Source of the DNA: Carex sylvatica
Lineage: Eukaryota > Streptophyta > Magnoliopsida > Poales > Cyperaceae
Direction: 5' to 3'
DNA: 64,000 nucleotides
Assembly: GCA_964058845.1 (NCBI GenBank)
Contig: CAXKVR010000066.1
Location: forward strand, 1 to 64,000
The notes beneath the pieces were generated by a model, which worked only from the letters and a program-made list of their open reading frames with translations, did not search any database and had not been told where the DNA came from. Positions 1 through 13,243 of the stretch are shown here, one piece after another. The stretch's first letter is position 1. Each line of letters starts with the position of its first letter. Made by a program: the position numbers and the translations under genes.

Positions 1-708
1 ATAGCACCAAACAACGAACAAGCACAGCCCAGCGTTTATCGGCACCTCAACTTGTAGGGAAAATCAACAACCCAAACAAGTCACAAAATAGGTAAGGTGC
101 TAAGGATTACCCGATTAGAGCTAGCACCGAGGAGGGCAACAAAACGGTCGTCAGAAAATCGAGCACCAGAACAGCAAGGGCCTCGATCAAGAATCTCAAT
201 CAAAAGCTTTAAAGCTTCGATCTCTCCTTCTCAATCAACGAAAAACCGGAAAATAGAGAGAACCCCCTTCTCTCTTTCTCTTTTTATTTCTTTGGCGGAC
301 CAAACCAGAGAGGGAGAGGCGGACAGAAAGAGGAAAGAACGGGAGAGAAAGAGAGATGGTCAATTTTGCTAATAAGTCCCTTTAAACTTCCAATATTGCA
401 TATATGTAAATTTTTCAAGAAAAGCCCTTGCTTAATTTAAATAGAAATTTGCATTATAGCATATATATATACATATAGATATATTCATATGTATAATTTA
501 ATGATCCAATTGATATTTCAATTCGGATAGGTTTATTTTTATTCGATCAAATCAGAAATTCGATTCTAAATGCCTTGACTCAGAAAATTCAGAATAAAAT
601 TAGAAAAAATATATCAAGGCATTAGATTTAAATTCAGAAAAATTCAGATGAACTTAATATTTTGAAATTTTTATTATTTTAATATTCTTCAGATTTCGCT
701 ACGTCACA
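1..708 (-). repeat. Gypsy LTR 1 (partial; 3' LTR of element A)
   Basis: Identical by eye to the matching part of the complete LTRs at 5512-8440 and 13244-16172. It is cut by the window start. On the minus strand it begins TGTGACGTAGCG directly after the polypurine tract at 709-722. Open frames in it (for example 97-372, rich in R, K and E from a GA-rich tract) recur in each LTR and show no protein-family resemblance; I treat them as non-coding. Confidence 0.95.
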
Positions 709-722
709 TTTCTCCTCTCCTT
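709..722 (-). other. Polypurine tract, element A
   Basis: Minus strand reads AAGGAGAGGAGAAA immediately before the 3' LTR start TGTGACG. This is the plus-strand primer site of LTR retrotransposons. Confidence 0.85.
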
Positions 723-750
723 AAAAATAAGTTCAGTCCTCTGAACTTAA

Positions 751-3700
751 TTACATACCTGAATCATCGAATAACTCAGGGTATTGCTCTCTGATCTTTG
801 CCTCCAATTCCCACGTAGCTTCTTTTTCCGAATGACGTCCCCACTGCACCAATACCAGATCTACCACTCGGTTTCTCAACCGTTGCTCCTTTCGATCTAA
901 TACCCGCATCGGTCCTTCAGTATAAGCAAGGTTCTCGTCCAGAAACAGATTGGAATGATCGATGCAATGTGACGGATCCCATACATATTTGCGAAGCTGC
1001 GAAACATGGAATACCGGATGAACCCGGTCCAACGCCGGTGGCAATGCCAACTCATAAGCCACGAGTCCAACTCGACTTAAAATCTGAAATGGTCCGATGT
1101 ATCGCGGACTCAGCTTACCCGAAACTCCGAATCTGTGCACTCCTCTAGTCGGAGATACACGAAGCCAAACATGCTCGCTTTCCTGAAATTCCAGCGGTCT
1201 ACGGTGTATATCCGCATACTTCCTTTGTCTATCCTGAGCTGACTTCAATCGGCTCAGTATCACTTGCGTTTTCTCCGCTGCTTCCTGAATCAGTTCTGGC
1301 CCAGTAGACGGATGAATACCCGTCGGTCCCCACCACAACGGTGTCCTGCAAGTTTCACCAGTCAGAGCTTCATATGGTGGCATCCCGATACTCGAATGGA
1401 AGCTGTTATTGTATGCAAATTCCGCCAAGTGCAAATGATCGAGCCACGATCCCGGAAAACTCAAAGCACAGGCCCGTAGCATATCTTCTAAAGTCTGAAT
1501 CGTCCTTTCAGATTGTCCGTCAGTCTGAGGATGGTGCGCTGTGCTGAACCTCAACTTCGTGCCCATATTCTCTTGAAAACTCTTCCAAAAATGTGAGGTA
1601 AATCTGGTATCCCGATCAGATATGATTTCCCTCGGACATCCGTGATACTTAACAAACATTTTCAGAAATAATCCAGCTAGTGTCCGTCCCGATGTATCGG
1701 GTCCAAGCGGAATAAAATGCGCAACTTTCGTCAACGTGTCCACAATCACCCAGATAGTATCATATCGACCCGTTGTTCTCGGAAACCCTGATACAAAGTC
1801 CATGGCAATAACCTCGAATTTCCCTCGCTTCTTATCCATTGGTTGCAGCAATCCAGCTGATTTCCGTCGATCAGCTTTGACCTGCTGGCAAACCTGACAC
1901 TTCTCTACATATCCCGTCACTTCCCTTTTCATGTTGGGCCACCAGAAATACCGTCTCAGATTCTGATACATCTTTACTTCTCCCGGATGAATCGTGTATC
2001 CAGAATCGTGTGCCTCTGATAAAACTAAGGTCTTTAACTCCGAATCATCCGGAAGGCATATACGGTTGTCAAACCGCAACATACCTTCACTATCCAACTT
2101 GAAATGACTATCTTGGTTCGATGTTGCATACTCCCAGAATTTCTGACATTTCTGATCTCTTTGCTGAGCTACCCGGATACGATCATGTAACTCTGGTCTT
2201 ACTTCTATTACTGCGGCTATCATACTTACTCCGGCTGACTTGCTCGTGCCTGCTTCAGACTTAATCAAATGAGCTGATACTGCTTCTGCTAACTCTCCAG
2301 ATATTCCGACATACAAGCTCATAAGCCTCATCTCTTCGATTAACCGCACTTCACTTGTGATCGTGGTTGCCAGATTAACTTGACTTTTCCGACTTAAAGC
2401 ATCTGCTACTACATTAGCCTTTCCTGCATGATACTGGATATCCAAATCGTAATCTTTCATTAGCTCCAGCCACCTCCTTTGCCTCAGATTCAATTCCTTC
2501 TGAGTGAAGACATATTTCAAACTCTTGTGATCGGTGAATATCTGACATTTGACTCCATATAGATAGTGTCTCCAAATCTTCAGTGCAAATATCACGGCTG
2601 CCAACTCCAAATCGTGCGTCGGATAATTTTGCTCATGCGGTCTCAACTGCCGCGATGCATACGCAATGACTTGGCCTTCTTGCATCAATACACAACCTAA
2701 ACCCGCACGAGAAGCGTCGGTAAACACCGTGTAATCCTTTCCAGTTATTGGCATAGTTAGAATCGGTGCTGAAACTAACCGACTCTTTAATTCCTCAAAA
2801 CTCCTTTCCTGTTTTTCGCCCCATTCGAACTTAACACCTTCATGCAGTAATGCCGTAAGTGGTCGGGCTAACTGCGAGAATCCTTTAACAAATCTGCGGT
2901 AATACCCGGCCAAGCTGAGGAAGCTTCGAATTTCTGTAACTGTGGTTGGCCTCTTCCATTCCGTAACTGCTCGTATCTTTTCCGGATCCACTGCCAAACC
3001 CTCGCCTGACACAATATGCCCCAAGAAAGCCACTTTGTTCATCCAAAACTCGCACTTCGAAAATTTCGCATACAACTTGTGATCCCTCAGTCTTTGCAGT
3101 ACAACCCTCAGATGCTCTTCATGCTCCTCCATCGATCGGGAATAAATCAATATATCATCTATAAACACTACTACACTTGTATCCAACAAATCCCGAAAAA
3201 CTCGTTGCATTAAATCCATAAAAGCTGCCGGTGCGTTTGTCAATCCGAATGGCATGACCCGGTACTCATAATGCCCGTACCGAGTTCGGAAAGCTGTCTT
3301 TTCTACGTCACTTGAGTTGATACGGAGCTGATGATACCCGGTTCTCAGATCAATCTTGGAATAAACCGAGGATCCTTGCAATTGATCGAATAAGTCATCG
3401 ATCCTCGGTAACGGGTACTTGTTCTTCACAGTAACCTTATTCAGCTCGCGGTAATCGATGCATAACCTCAATGTACCATCCTTCTTTCTCACGAATAACA
3501 CCGGTGCTCCCCAGGGTGAGGTACTCGGTCGGATAAAGCCCTTTTCCAACATTTCTTCTAGCTGCACCTTCAGCTCTTTCAGCTCAGCTGGTGCCATTCT
3601 GTACGGTGCCTTCGATATTGGTAGTGTGCCCGGCATCAGATTGATATTAAAATCCACTTCACGATCCGGCGGTAAACCTGTAATCTCATCAGGAAATACG

Positions 3701-5343
3701 TCTGCAAACTCTGCAACAACTGGAATGTCAGATATCTCCGGAACCTTAATGTTGGTACTCATAACCATTATCAAGTAGGCTGGACACCCAGACTCTATCA
3801 GGTGTCTCGTCTCAATTGCAGAAACATACGGTACCATCTCCTTGGCTCCTCTACACTTAAAGACACACGAACCTCCTGGCAAACCAAGCAGAACAGACCG
3901 ATGCACGCAATCTATGGTGGCTACATGCTCGACTAGCCAATCAAAACCCAGTAAGGCATCATAGTCGGTTATATCCAAAACCAACATATCTGCGGTAAAA
4001 TCCCTTCCATCTACTCGTACCTTCAGGTCTCGGCAAGTTCGTGCAATTTTGGTAGTTGAACCGAGAGGGGTATTAATGTCCAATACTCGCCCGCTCGATT
4101 CGGTAGCCCACCCACATTTATCCACTAATGCACTCGCAATGATTGAATGGCTACAACCCGTATCAACTAACACATATGCAAGATAGCCCGAGATAGAGAT
4201 TATACCTGCCATCAGATCCGTCTGAGTAGGAACCGGTGCTATCTCGGTGCTCTCCTCAGGCAACTCAACTACATCTATAGCTCTCATGCTCACCCTTCCT
4301 CCATTTCTACCTCCCCGCTGCTGCGGTGCCATACCTCGACTCCTGATCAACGGTAAGCCTCCACGTCCTTGCCCCTGCGGTACTCTATAACCCGCACCGC
4401 TGCTACTGCCTCCAGCTGAACCCGAATAAGTGTTCGGGCAATCCTTAATCCAATGATCAGTGCTGCCACAACGAAAGCAGGTCTGTTTCAAGCGGCGACA
4501 CTGAGACTCGGTGTGTGGCATATTGCAATGGCGACACCATGGCTTAGGAGCTCCAGGGGTGAAACTCGGTACAACCTGACCTCCAGTTGGGTATCGAGGA
4601 GCTGGTGGTCTAGCCCCCGATCCACTAGCCTGCTGGCGCGAGTCAAATTTAGGTCTGACATTTCTTGCTTGGCTTTGTTGCCTGCTTCTCTTGAGATACA
4701 TTTCTGTTTCCTCCGCACACTTCATCAAAGCTGGAATCCCTTCTGCCGGAGTGTGATGTATCGCCAGTGCAACCCTCGGATCCAACCCGTCTAAATACTG
4801 CCTTCGGTATCTCACAACATCCCCCTTTACATCAGGTGCATATCTAGACAACTCATAGAACCTCCGGTTGTAATCCTCAACAGATCTCTCATTCTGTTTT
4901 AAGTTCAGAAACTGGCTTCTCAGAGCTTCTTTGTGCAAGCTACTCAGAAATTGTTCTCCGAATCTCCGCTCGAACTCCTCCCATGTAATACCTTGCGCAA
5001 CCCCCGCGTATTCAATCTTTATACCATCCCACCAGTGTCTACCCGTCTTTTCCAGCAACTGCACAGCTAACTCCACTTTATTTCCTTCCGGTACTCGGCA
5101 CAGCTCAAACTTATCTTTTACTCCTTAGATCCATTCTTCAGCTGCGGTGTATCCCCCCGATCCGTCAAACCGAGGGGGTTTCAACCTCATAAATGTTTCA
5201 TAAAGTTGACGGAACTCTTCTCCAGCTGTTCCGGCTCCTGCTGCTTGTCCTTGATTTGCCCTTTCATTTGCGGTACGGCCCCTTTCATAGGCCGCCAGCA
5301 AGACCTCTGCAAATTCTCTTTCTGCGAATCCCCTTTCACCCAT
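751..5343 (-). CDS. Ty3/gypsy gag-pol polyprotein, element A, with one in-frame stop in gag
   Basis: A single frame of 1531 codons interrupted only by TAA at 5125-5127, 72 codons after the ATG at 5341-5343. Numbering from the codon at 5076: gag core; zinc knuckle [14 protein letters not shown] at about 200-213; aspartic protease VDTGCSHS at about 304-311; reverse transcriptase with FIDD at 638-641; RNase H (TDASRAGLG, about 786); integrase with HHCC zinc site (H1023, H1030, C1060, C1063) and D1093, D1154, E1190 in DGQSER; then a chromodomain (KEATWELE near the C terminus) that targets insertion to modified histones. PR-RT-RH-INT order plus chromodomain is the Ty3/gypsy chromovirus layout. The stop would block most Gag-Pol synthesis unless read through, so this copy is probably non-autonomous. 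Confidence 0.93.
5125..5127 (-). other. Premature TAA codon in gag, shared by both elements
   Basis: The frame continues open on both sides of this codon with normal gag sequence (EEWI before; the HWWDG motif further downstream). The same codon is at 12857-12859 in element B, so the change preceded the duplication. Confidence 0.9.
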
Positions 5344-5490
5344 AATCTATTCAGATATCAGAACAGTTCAGTTCACAGATCAGATATCAGAACAGTTCAT
5401 TTCACAAATCAGTTAGTCTATCTTTACTTACTAACCCATACTTAACCCAGTCGCTTATCCTGTCAGGTCTGGTTAGGCGTCTAAACCATT

Positions 5491-5502
5491 GCTCTGATAC
5501 CA
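5491..5502 (-). other. Primer binding site, initiator tRNA-Met, element A
   Basis: Minus strand TGGTATCAGAGC, complementary to the 3' end of plant initiator tRNA-Met, 9 nt inside the 5' LTR boundary at 5512. Confidence 0.9.
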
Positions 5503-5511
5503 CCTCAATAC

Positions 5512-8440
5512 TGTCACACCCCGAGATCAGGGGCATGACGGTATCGCCGTGAATATATAGATCGTATATATTCACCAGGCATTTACGATGAGATAAATGG
5601 TGTTTTTATCCCAAACCGAACACTTAATCAATTTTATTAAATCTGAAATCAGTTTAAAACTGATCCGAAACTTTTCAAAACTTTTATACATGCCTTTGTA
5701 AATTCGATTCGATAAAACCAATAGAATAATGACTTATCATATCAGAAAACCAAATTTTTATTATATTTACATCTACCCGGATTAGTCAGAATTATAAATA
5801 TCAGGTACCGTGGAGTATAGACCCTCCACGCCGGTCATCCCACCCGTATTCATTTAAACCCCCAAATTCATATCATGTCACAACAAAAACATATATGCAA
5901 AAGACCATATAACTTTTAAAACATAAACTTTGAAAACATAAAAGCATACATACACATAGCATGGAAAGCATAAAGCAAACACATAAAATTTTAAAACATA
6001 AATCGAAACCATTTAGAAATATTTACGCAAGTCCGGTTAGCTGGATATATATACAACAAAAGTTGATCCAAGTACTAAACAAGTACAACGATCTCAAAAC
6101 AGGGCATACATATACCTAACACCTCAGCTAGCTCACTGTCGGATCCCGAAAGCCTCTAGTCCTTCTTTCCTGAAATGTTTCACAAGGAAACGGGTGAGAA
6201 AAACCTTTTCGCGGTTTATCTCAGTGCCGAAGCTACTGGATTTATCAGATATTCACGTCAGAATTAAATACGGAACTAAAATCATAATTAAAGCATGAAT
6301 GTAAAGCTTTGAATCGATAATCAAATGAATCTACATTTTTAAATGCCTTTAAACAGAATCATCAGAAACATATCAGAATATTGGGTCTTAATTAAACTCA
6401 GATTTCTGGTAGCACATGCAGATGTTCCACCGAACTGGTCCCAGAACATACCTGCATCTGTAGGGTTACATACACCTACAGATGTCGCTCCCCGTGCAAT
6501 CAAATCAGACCCTCATCTGCAGTGCTTTGGCTTAACCATTTACAAAAGACTGGTTCTTAATCAAACATTACAGTTCCAATCATACAGATATATCCTTTCC
6601 AGTATTTCGTTCCAGAAATCAGAGCAGAAATCAGAATAACAGAATCTTATCTACCACAGTTATAGTCACAAAATAACAGATCCCCATTCCAACCGGTTTG
6701 GACTCAGAGGGGTCGTTCCCCAATGCGCATATGGTTCCCGAAATCGAAATCTAGTGTATACTCTAGATTTCGCAGAACAGAATATCACTTACAGTGATAT
6801 ATATATATATATAATAGTAGCAATTCACTGTGGTTTCATTCTCTATCAGAATCAGAATAACAGTTCAATCGGTAAACCATACCAGAATGCAGATCAACAG
6901 ATAAAACAGTTCAATTAGTTATGCAATGCTCAGATGATGCTTGAAATCAGAAATTCAAAATGCAATTTAAAAACGTCCTATTTAATTCCTAATTGAACCT
7001 CAGGAAAAATCCCGTGAACCCCCGCACCTGATCACGTAAGATGCGTAGAGAATCAGCTATCACTAGATTTCGAACTTCTGATGATTCCGCTGAGTCGTGC
7101 TCGATAGGGTCTATGCCTATGTTAATAAAGCATAGATGAATTAATAAAATAAATTCCTATAACTAAGTAAATCTTATAAAATAAGTTTCTCAAATCAAAT
7201 CCGATATTTCTCATATGGCCGGCCCTATACTCAAAATTTCATCATTTTACATCTAGGCTCTTGCACTTAATTCATTTACACAATTTAGGGGTAATTTGCA
7301 TATAAAATCCTAAACTTTTAAAATCTCGCAAAATGGTCCCTGTCAGTTCAAGGGCTGGTATGCACACAAATTCAGCACCATACCAGTAATATACTGGGCT
7401 GGTACCAGTACAACAACACAACACAGCCAAGCAACAAGCAAGACCAGCGAAACAGAGAACAAGTACCAGTCAAGGCAACAAGTCAAAGGCAACAGAACCA
7501 GCACAAATACACCACGGATTCAACACAAAGGCAACAAGTCAAAGGCAACAGAACCAGCACAAGCAAGACCAGTAAAACAGAAAACAAGCACAGGTCAAGG
7601 TAACACAACAAAGCATCACAGGTCAAGGCAAACAGAAATAATCAAATCCCCACAACATAAGAACCAGAGTAGTGCAAGGAAAGCCCAGCCAAGGCAACAG
7701 GTCAGAGGGCAAACAAAACCCAGCAAAATCAGATAGCACCAAACAACGAACAAGCACAGCCCAGCGTTTATCGGCACCTCAACTTGTAGGGAAAATCAAC
7801 AACCCAAACAAGTCACAAAATAGGTAAGGTGCTAAGGATTACCCGATTAGAGCTAGCACCGAGGAGGGCAACAAAACGGTCGTCAGAAAATCGAGCACCA
7901 GAACAGCAAGGGCCTCGATCAAGAATCTCAATCAAAAGCTTTAAAGCTTCGATCTCTCCTTCTCAATCAACGAAAAACCGGAAAATAGAGAGAACCCCCT
8001 TCTCTCTTTCTCTTTTTATTTCTTTGGCGGACCAAACCAGAGAGGGAGAGGCGGACAGAAAGAGGAAAGAACGGGAGAGAAAGAGAGATGGTCAATTTTG
8101 CTAATAAGTCCCTTTAAACTTCCAATATTGCATATATGTAAATTTTTCAAGAAAAGCCCTTGCTTAATTTAAATAGAAATTTGCATTATAGCATATATAT
8201 ATACATATAGATATATTCATATGTATAATTTAATGATCCAATTGATATTTCAATTCGGATAGGTTTATTTTTATTCGATCAAATCAGAAATTCGATTCTA
8301 AATGCCTTGACTCAGAAAATTCAGAATAAAATTAGAAAAAATATATCAAGGCATTAGATTTAAATTCAGAAAAATTCAGATGAACTTAATATTTTGAAAT
8401 TTTTATTATTTTAATATTCTTCAGATTTCGCTACGTCACA
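5512..8440 (-). repeat. Gypsy LTR 2 (shared: 5' LTR of A and 3' LTR of B)
   Basis: Complete 2929-bp LTR, TG...CA on the minus strand, with short terminal inverted repeat TGTGAC/GTCACA. Near its R/U5-side end is an 11-bp-arm hairpin (5549-5575, GTGAATATATA, loop 5). Around 7430-7600 an A/C-rich zone has a 35-bp direct repeat (7472-7506 and 7528-7562). A GA-rich tract lies at about 7979-8093. Confidence 0.95.
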
Positions 8441-8454
8441 TTTCTCCTCTCCTT
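8441..8454 (-). other. Polypurine tract, element B
   Basis: Same sequence and position relative to LTR 2 as the tract at 709-722 relative to LTR 1. Confidence 0.85.
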
Positions 8455-8482
8455 AAAAATAAGTTCAGTCCTCTGAACTTAA

Positions 8483-11400
8483 TTACATACCTGAATCATC
8501 GAATAACTCAGGGTATTGCTCTCTGATCTTTGCCTCCAATTCCCACGTAGCTTCTTTTTCCGAATGACGTCCCCACTGCACCAATACCAGATCTACCACT
8601 CGGTTTCTCAACCGTTGCTCCTTTCGATCTAATACCCGCATCGGTCCTTCAGTATAAGCAAGGTTCTCGTCCAGAAACAGATTGGAATGATCGATGCAAT
8701 GTGACGGATCCCATACATATTTGCGAAGCTGCGAAACATGGAATACCGGATGAACCCGGTCCAACGCCGGTGGCAATGCCAACTCATAAGCCACGAGTCC
8801 AACTCGACTTAAAATCTGAAATGGTCCGATGTATCGCGGACTCAGCTTACCCGAAACTCCGAATCTGTGCACTCCTCTAGTCGGAGATACACGAAGCCAA
8901 ACATGCTCGCTTTCCTGAAATTCCAGCGGTCTACGGTGTATATCCGCATACTTCCTTTGTCTATCCTGAGCTGACTTCAATCGGCTCAGTATCACTTGCG
9001 TTTTCTCCGCTGCTTCCTGAATCAGTTCTGGCCCAGTAGACGGATGAATACCCGTCGGTCCCCACCACAACGGTGTCCTGCAAGTTTCACCAGTCAGAGC
9101 TTCATATGGTGGCATCCCGATACTCGAATGGAAGCTGTTATTGTATGCAAATTCCGCCAAGTGCAAATGATCGAGCCACGATCCCGGAAAACTCAAAGCA
9201 CAGGCCCGTAGCATATCTTCTAAAGTCTGAATCGTCCTTTCAGATTGTCCGTCAGTCTGAGGATGGTGCGCTGTGCTGAACCTCAACTTCGTGCCCATAT
9301 TCTCTTGAAAACTCTTCCAAAAATGTGAGGTAAATCTGGTATCCCGATCAGATATGATTTCCCTCGGACATCCGTGATACTTAACAAACATTTTCAGAAA
9401 TAATCCAGCTAGTGTCCGTCCCGATGTATCGGGTCCAAGCGGAATAAAATGCGCAACTTTCGTCAACGTGTCCACAATCACCCAGATAGTATCATATCGA
9501 CCCGTTGTTCTCGGAAACCCTGATACAAAGTCCATGGCAATAACCTCGAATTTCCCTCGCTTCTTATCCATTGGTTGCAGCAATCCAGCTGATTTCCGTC
9601 GATCAGCTTTGACCTGCTGGCAAACCTGACACTTCTCTACATATCCCGTCACTTCCCTTTTCATGTTGGGCCACCAGAAATACCGTCTCAGATTCTGATA
9701 CATCTTTACTTCTCCCGGATGAATCGTGTATCCAGAATCGTGTGCCTCTGATAAAACTAAGGTCTTTAACTCCGAATCATCCGGAAGGCATATACGGTTG
9801 TCAAACCGCAACATACCTTCACTATCCAACTTGAAATGACTATCTTGGTTCGATGTTGCATACTCCCAGAATTTCTGACATTTCTGATCTCTTTGCTGAG
9901 CTACCCGGATACGATCATGTAACTCTGGTCTTACTTCTATTACTGCGGCTATCATACTTACTCCGGCTGACTTGCTCGTGCCTGCTTCAGACTTAATCAA
10001 ATGAGCTGATACTGCTTCTGCTAACTCTCCAGATATTCCGACATACAAGCTCATAAGCCTCATCTCTTCGATTAACCGCACTTCACTTGTGATCGTGGTT
10101 GCCAGATTAACTTGACTTTTCCGACTTAAAGCATCTGCTACTACATTAGCCTTTCCTGCATGATACTGGATATCCAAATCGTAATCTTTCATTAGCTCCA
10201 GCCACCTCCTTTGCCTCAGATTCAATTCCTTCTGAGTGAAGACATATTTCAAACTCTTGTGATCGGTGAATATCTGACATTTGACTCCATATAGATAGTG
10301 TCTCCAAATCTTCAGTGCAAATATCACGGCTGCCAACTCCAAATCGTGCGTCGGATAATTTTGCTCATGCGGTCTCAACTGCCGCGATGCATACGCAATG
10401 ACTTGGCCTTCTTGCATCAATACACAACCTAAACCCGCACGAGAAGCGTCGGTAAACACCGTGTAATCCTTTCCAGTTATTGGCATAGTTAGAATCGGTG
10501 CTGAAACTAACCGACTCTTTAATTCCTCAAAACTCCTTTCCTGTTTTTCGCCCCATTCGAACTTAACACCTTCATGCAGTAATGCCGTAAGTGGTCGGGC
10601 TAACTGCGAGAATCCTTTAACAAATCTGCGGTAATACCCGGCCAAGCTGAGGAAGCTTCGAATTTCTGTAACTGTGGTTGGCCTCTTCCATTCCGTAACT
10701 GCTCGTATCTTTTCCGGATCCACTGCCAAACCCTCGCCTGACACAATATGCCCCAAGAAAGCCACTTTGTTCATCCAAAACTCGCACTTCGAAAATTTCG
10801 CATACAACTTGTGATCCCTCAGTCTTTGCAGTACAACCCTCAGATGCTCTTCATGCTCCTCCATCGATCGGGAATAAATCAATATATCATCTATAAACAC
10901 TACTACACTTGTATCCAACAAATCCCGAAAAACTCGTTGCATTAAATCCATAAAAGCTGCCGGTGCGTTTGTCAATCCGAATGGCATGACCCGGTACTCA
11001 TAATGCCCGTACCGAGTTCGGAAAGCTGTCTTTTCTACGTCACTTGAGTTGATACGGAGCTGATGATACCCGGTTCTCAGATCAATCTTGGAATAAACCG
11101 AGGATCCTTGCAATTGATCGAATAAGTCATCGATCCTCGGTAACGGGTACTTGTTCTTCACAGTAACCTTATTCAGCTCGCGGTAATCGATGCATAACCT
11201 CAATGTACCATCCTTCTTTCTCACGAATAACACCGGTGCTCCCCAGGGTGAGGTACTCGGTCGGATAAAGCCCTTTTCCAACATTTCTTCTAGCTGCACC
11301 TTCAGCTCTTTCAGCTCAGCTGGTGCCATTCTGTACGGTGCCTTCGATATTGGTAGTGTGCCCGGCATCAGATTGATATTAAAATCCACTTCACGATCCG

Positions 11401-13075
11401 GCGGTAAACCTGTAATCTCATCAGGAAATACGTCTGCAAACTCTGCAACAACTGGAATGTCAGATATCTCCGGAACCTTAATGTTGGTACTCATAACCAT
11501 TATCAAGTAGGCTGGACACCCAGACTCTATCAGGTGTCTCGTCTCAATTGCAGAAACATACGGTACCATCTCCTTGGCTCCTCTACACTTAAAGACACAC
11601 GAACCTCCTGGCAAACCAAGCAGAACAGACCGATGCACGCAATCTATGGTGGCTACATGCTCGACTAGCCAATCAAAACCCAGTAAGGCATCATAGTCGG
11701 TTATATCCAAAACCAACATATCTGCGGTAAAATCCCTTCCATCTACTCGTACCTTCAGGTCTCGGCAAGTTCGTGCAATTTTGGTAGTTGAACCGAGAGG
11801 GGTATTAATGTCCAATACTCGCCCGCTCGATTCGGTAGCCCACCCACATTTATCCACTAATGCACTCGCAATGATTGAATGGCTACAACCCGTATCAACT
11901 AACACATATGCAAGATAGCCCGAGATAGAGATTATACCTGCCATCAGATCCGTCTGAGTAGGAACCGGTGCTATCTCGGTGCTCTCCTCAGGCAACTCAA
12001 CTACATCTATAGCTCTCATGCTCACCCTTCCTCCATTTCTACCTCCCCGCTGCTGCGGTGCCATACCTCGACTCCTGATCAACGGTAAGCCTCCACGTCC
12101 TTGCCCCTGCGGTACTCTATAACCCGCACCGCTGCTACTGCCTCCAGCTGAATCCGAATAAGTGTTCGGGCAATCCTTAATCCAATGATCAGTGCTGCCA
12201 CAACGAAAGCAGGTCTGTTTCAAGCGGCGACACTGAGACTCGGTGTGTGGCATATTGCAATGGCGACACCATGGCTTAGGAGCTCCAGGGGTGAAACTCG
12301 GTACAACCTGACCTCCAGTTGGGTATCGAGGAGCTGGTGGTCTAGCCCCCGATCCACTAGCCTGCTGGCGCGAGTCAAATTTAGGTCTGACATTTCTTGC
12401 TTGGCTTTGTTGCCTGCTTCTCTTGAGATACATTTCTGTTTCCTCCGCACACTTCATCAAAGCTGGAATCCCTTCTGCCGGAGTGTGATGTATCGCCAGT
12501 GCAACCCTCGGATCCAACCCGTCTAAATACTGCCTTCGGTATCTCACAACATCCCCCTTTACATCAGGTGCATATCTAGACAACTCATAGAACCTCCGGT
12601 TGTAATCCTCAACAGATCTCTCATTCTGTTTTAAGTTCAGAAACTGGCTTCTCAGAGCTTCTTTGTGCAAGCTACTCAGAAATTGTTCTCCGAATCTCCG
12701 CTCGAACTCCTCCCATGTAATACCTTGCGCAACCCCCGCGTATTCAATCTTTATACCATCCCACCAGTGTCTACCCGTCTTTTCCAGCAACTGCACAGCT
12801 AACTCCACTTTATTTCCTTCCGGTACTCGGCACAGCTCAAACTTATCTTTTACTCCTTAGATCCATTCTTCAGCTGCGGTGTATCCCCCCGATCCGTCAA
12901 ACCGAGGGGGTTTCAACCTCATAAATGTTTCATAAAGTTGACGGAACTCTTCTCCAGCTGTTCCGGCTCCTGCTGCTTGTCCTTGATTTGCCCTTTCATT
13001 TGCGGTACGGCCCCTTTCATAGGCCGCCAGCAAGACCTCTGCAAATTCTCTTTCTGCGAATCCCCTTTCACCCAT
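8483..13075 (-). CDS. Ty3/gypsy gag-pol polyprotein, element B, with the same in-frame stop
   Basis: Same frame, domains and premature TAA (12857-12859) as element A. The only protein difference I found is Gly to Asp just after the zinc knuckle (C at 4421 versus T at 12153). All visible catalytic residues of protease, RT, RNase H and integrase are retained, as is the chromodomain. Like its twin it is a single continuous frame otherwise, indicating very recent activity of the lineage. Confidence 0.93.
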
Positions 13076-13222
13076 AATCTATTCAGATATCAGAACAGTT
13101 CAGTTCACAGATCAGATATCAGAACAGTTCATTTCACAAATCAGTTAGTCTATCTTTACTTACTAACCCATACTTAACCCAGTCGCTTATCCTGTCAGGT
13201 CTGGTTAGGCGTCTAAACCATT

Positions 13223-13234
13223 GCTCTGATACCA
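13223..13234 (-). other. Primer binding site, initiator tRNA-Met, element B
   Basis: Minus strand TGGTATCAGAGC, 9 nt from the LTR 3 boundary at 13244. Confidence 0.9.
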
Positions 13235-13243
13235 CCTCAATAC

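Noticed and set aside
97..372. 91-codon open frame present in all three gypsy LTRs
   Set aside because: It sits in a GA-rich LTR tract, is Arg/Lys/Glu-rich by composition, and triplicates only because the LTR does; no family resemblance.
1264..5445. Several plus-strand frames opposite gag-pol
   Set aside because: Antisense shadows of the polyprotein; identical pattern in the second copy.
6343..6639. 98-codon frame in LTR 2 (and 14075-14371 in LTR 3)
   Set aside because: Inside non-coding LTR sequence, no conserved motif.
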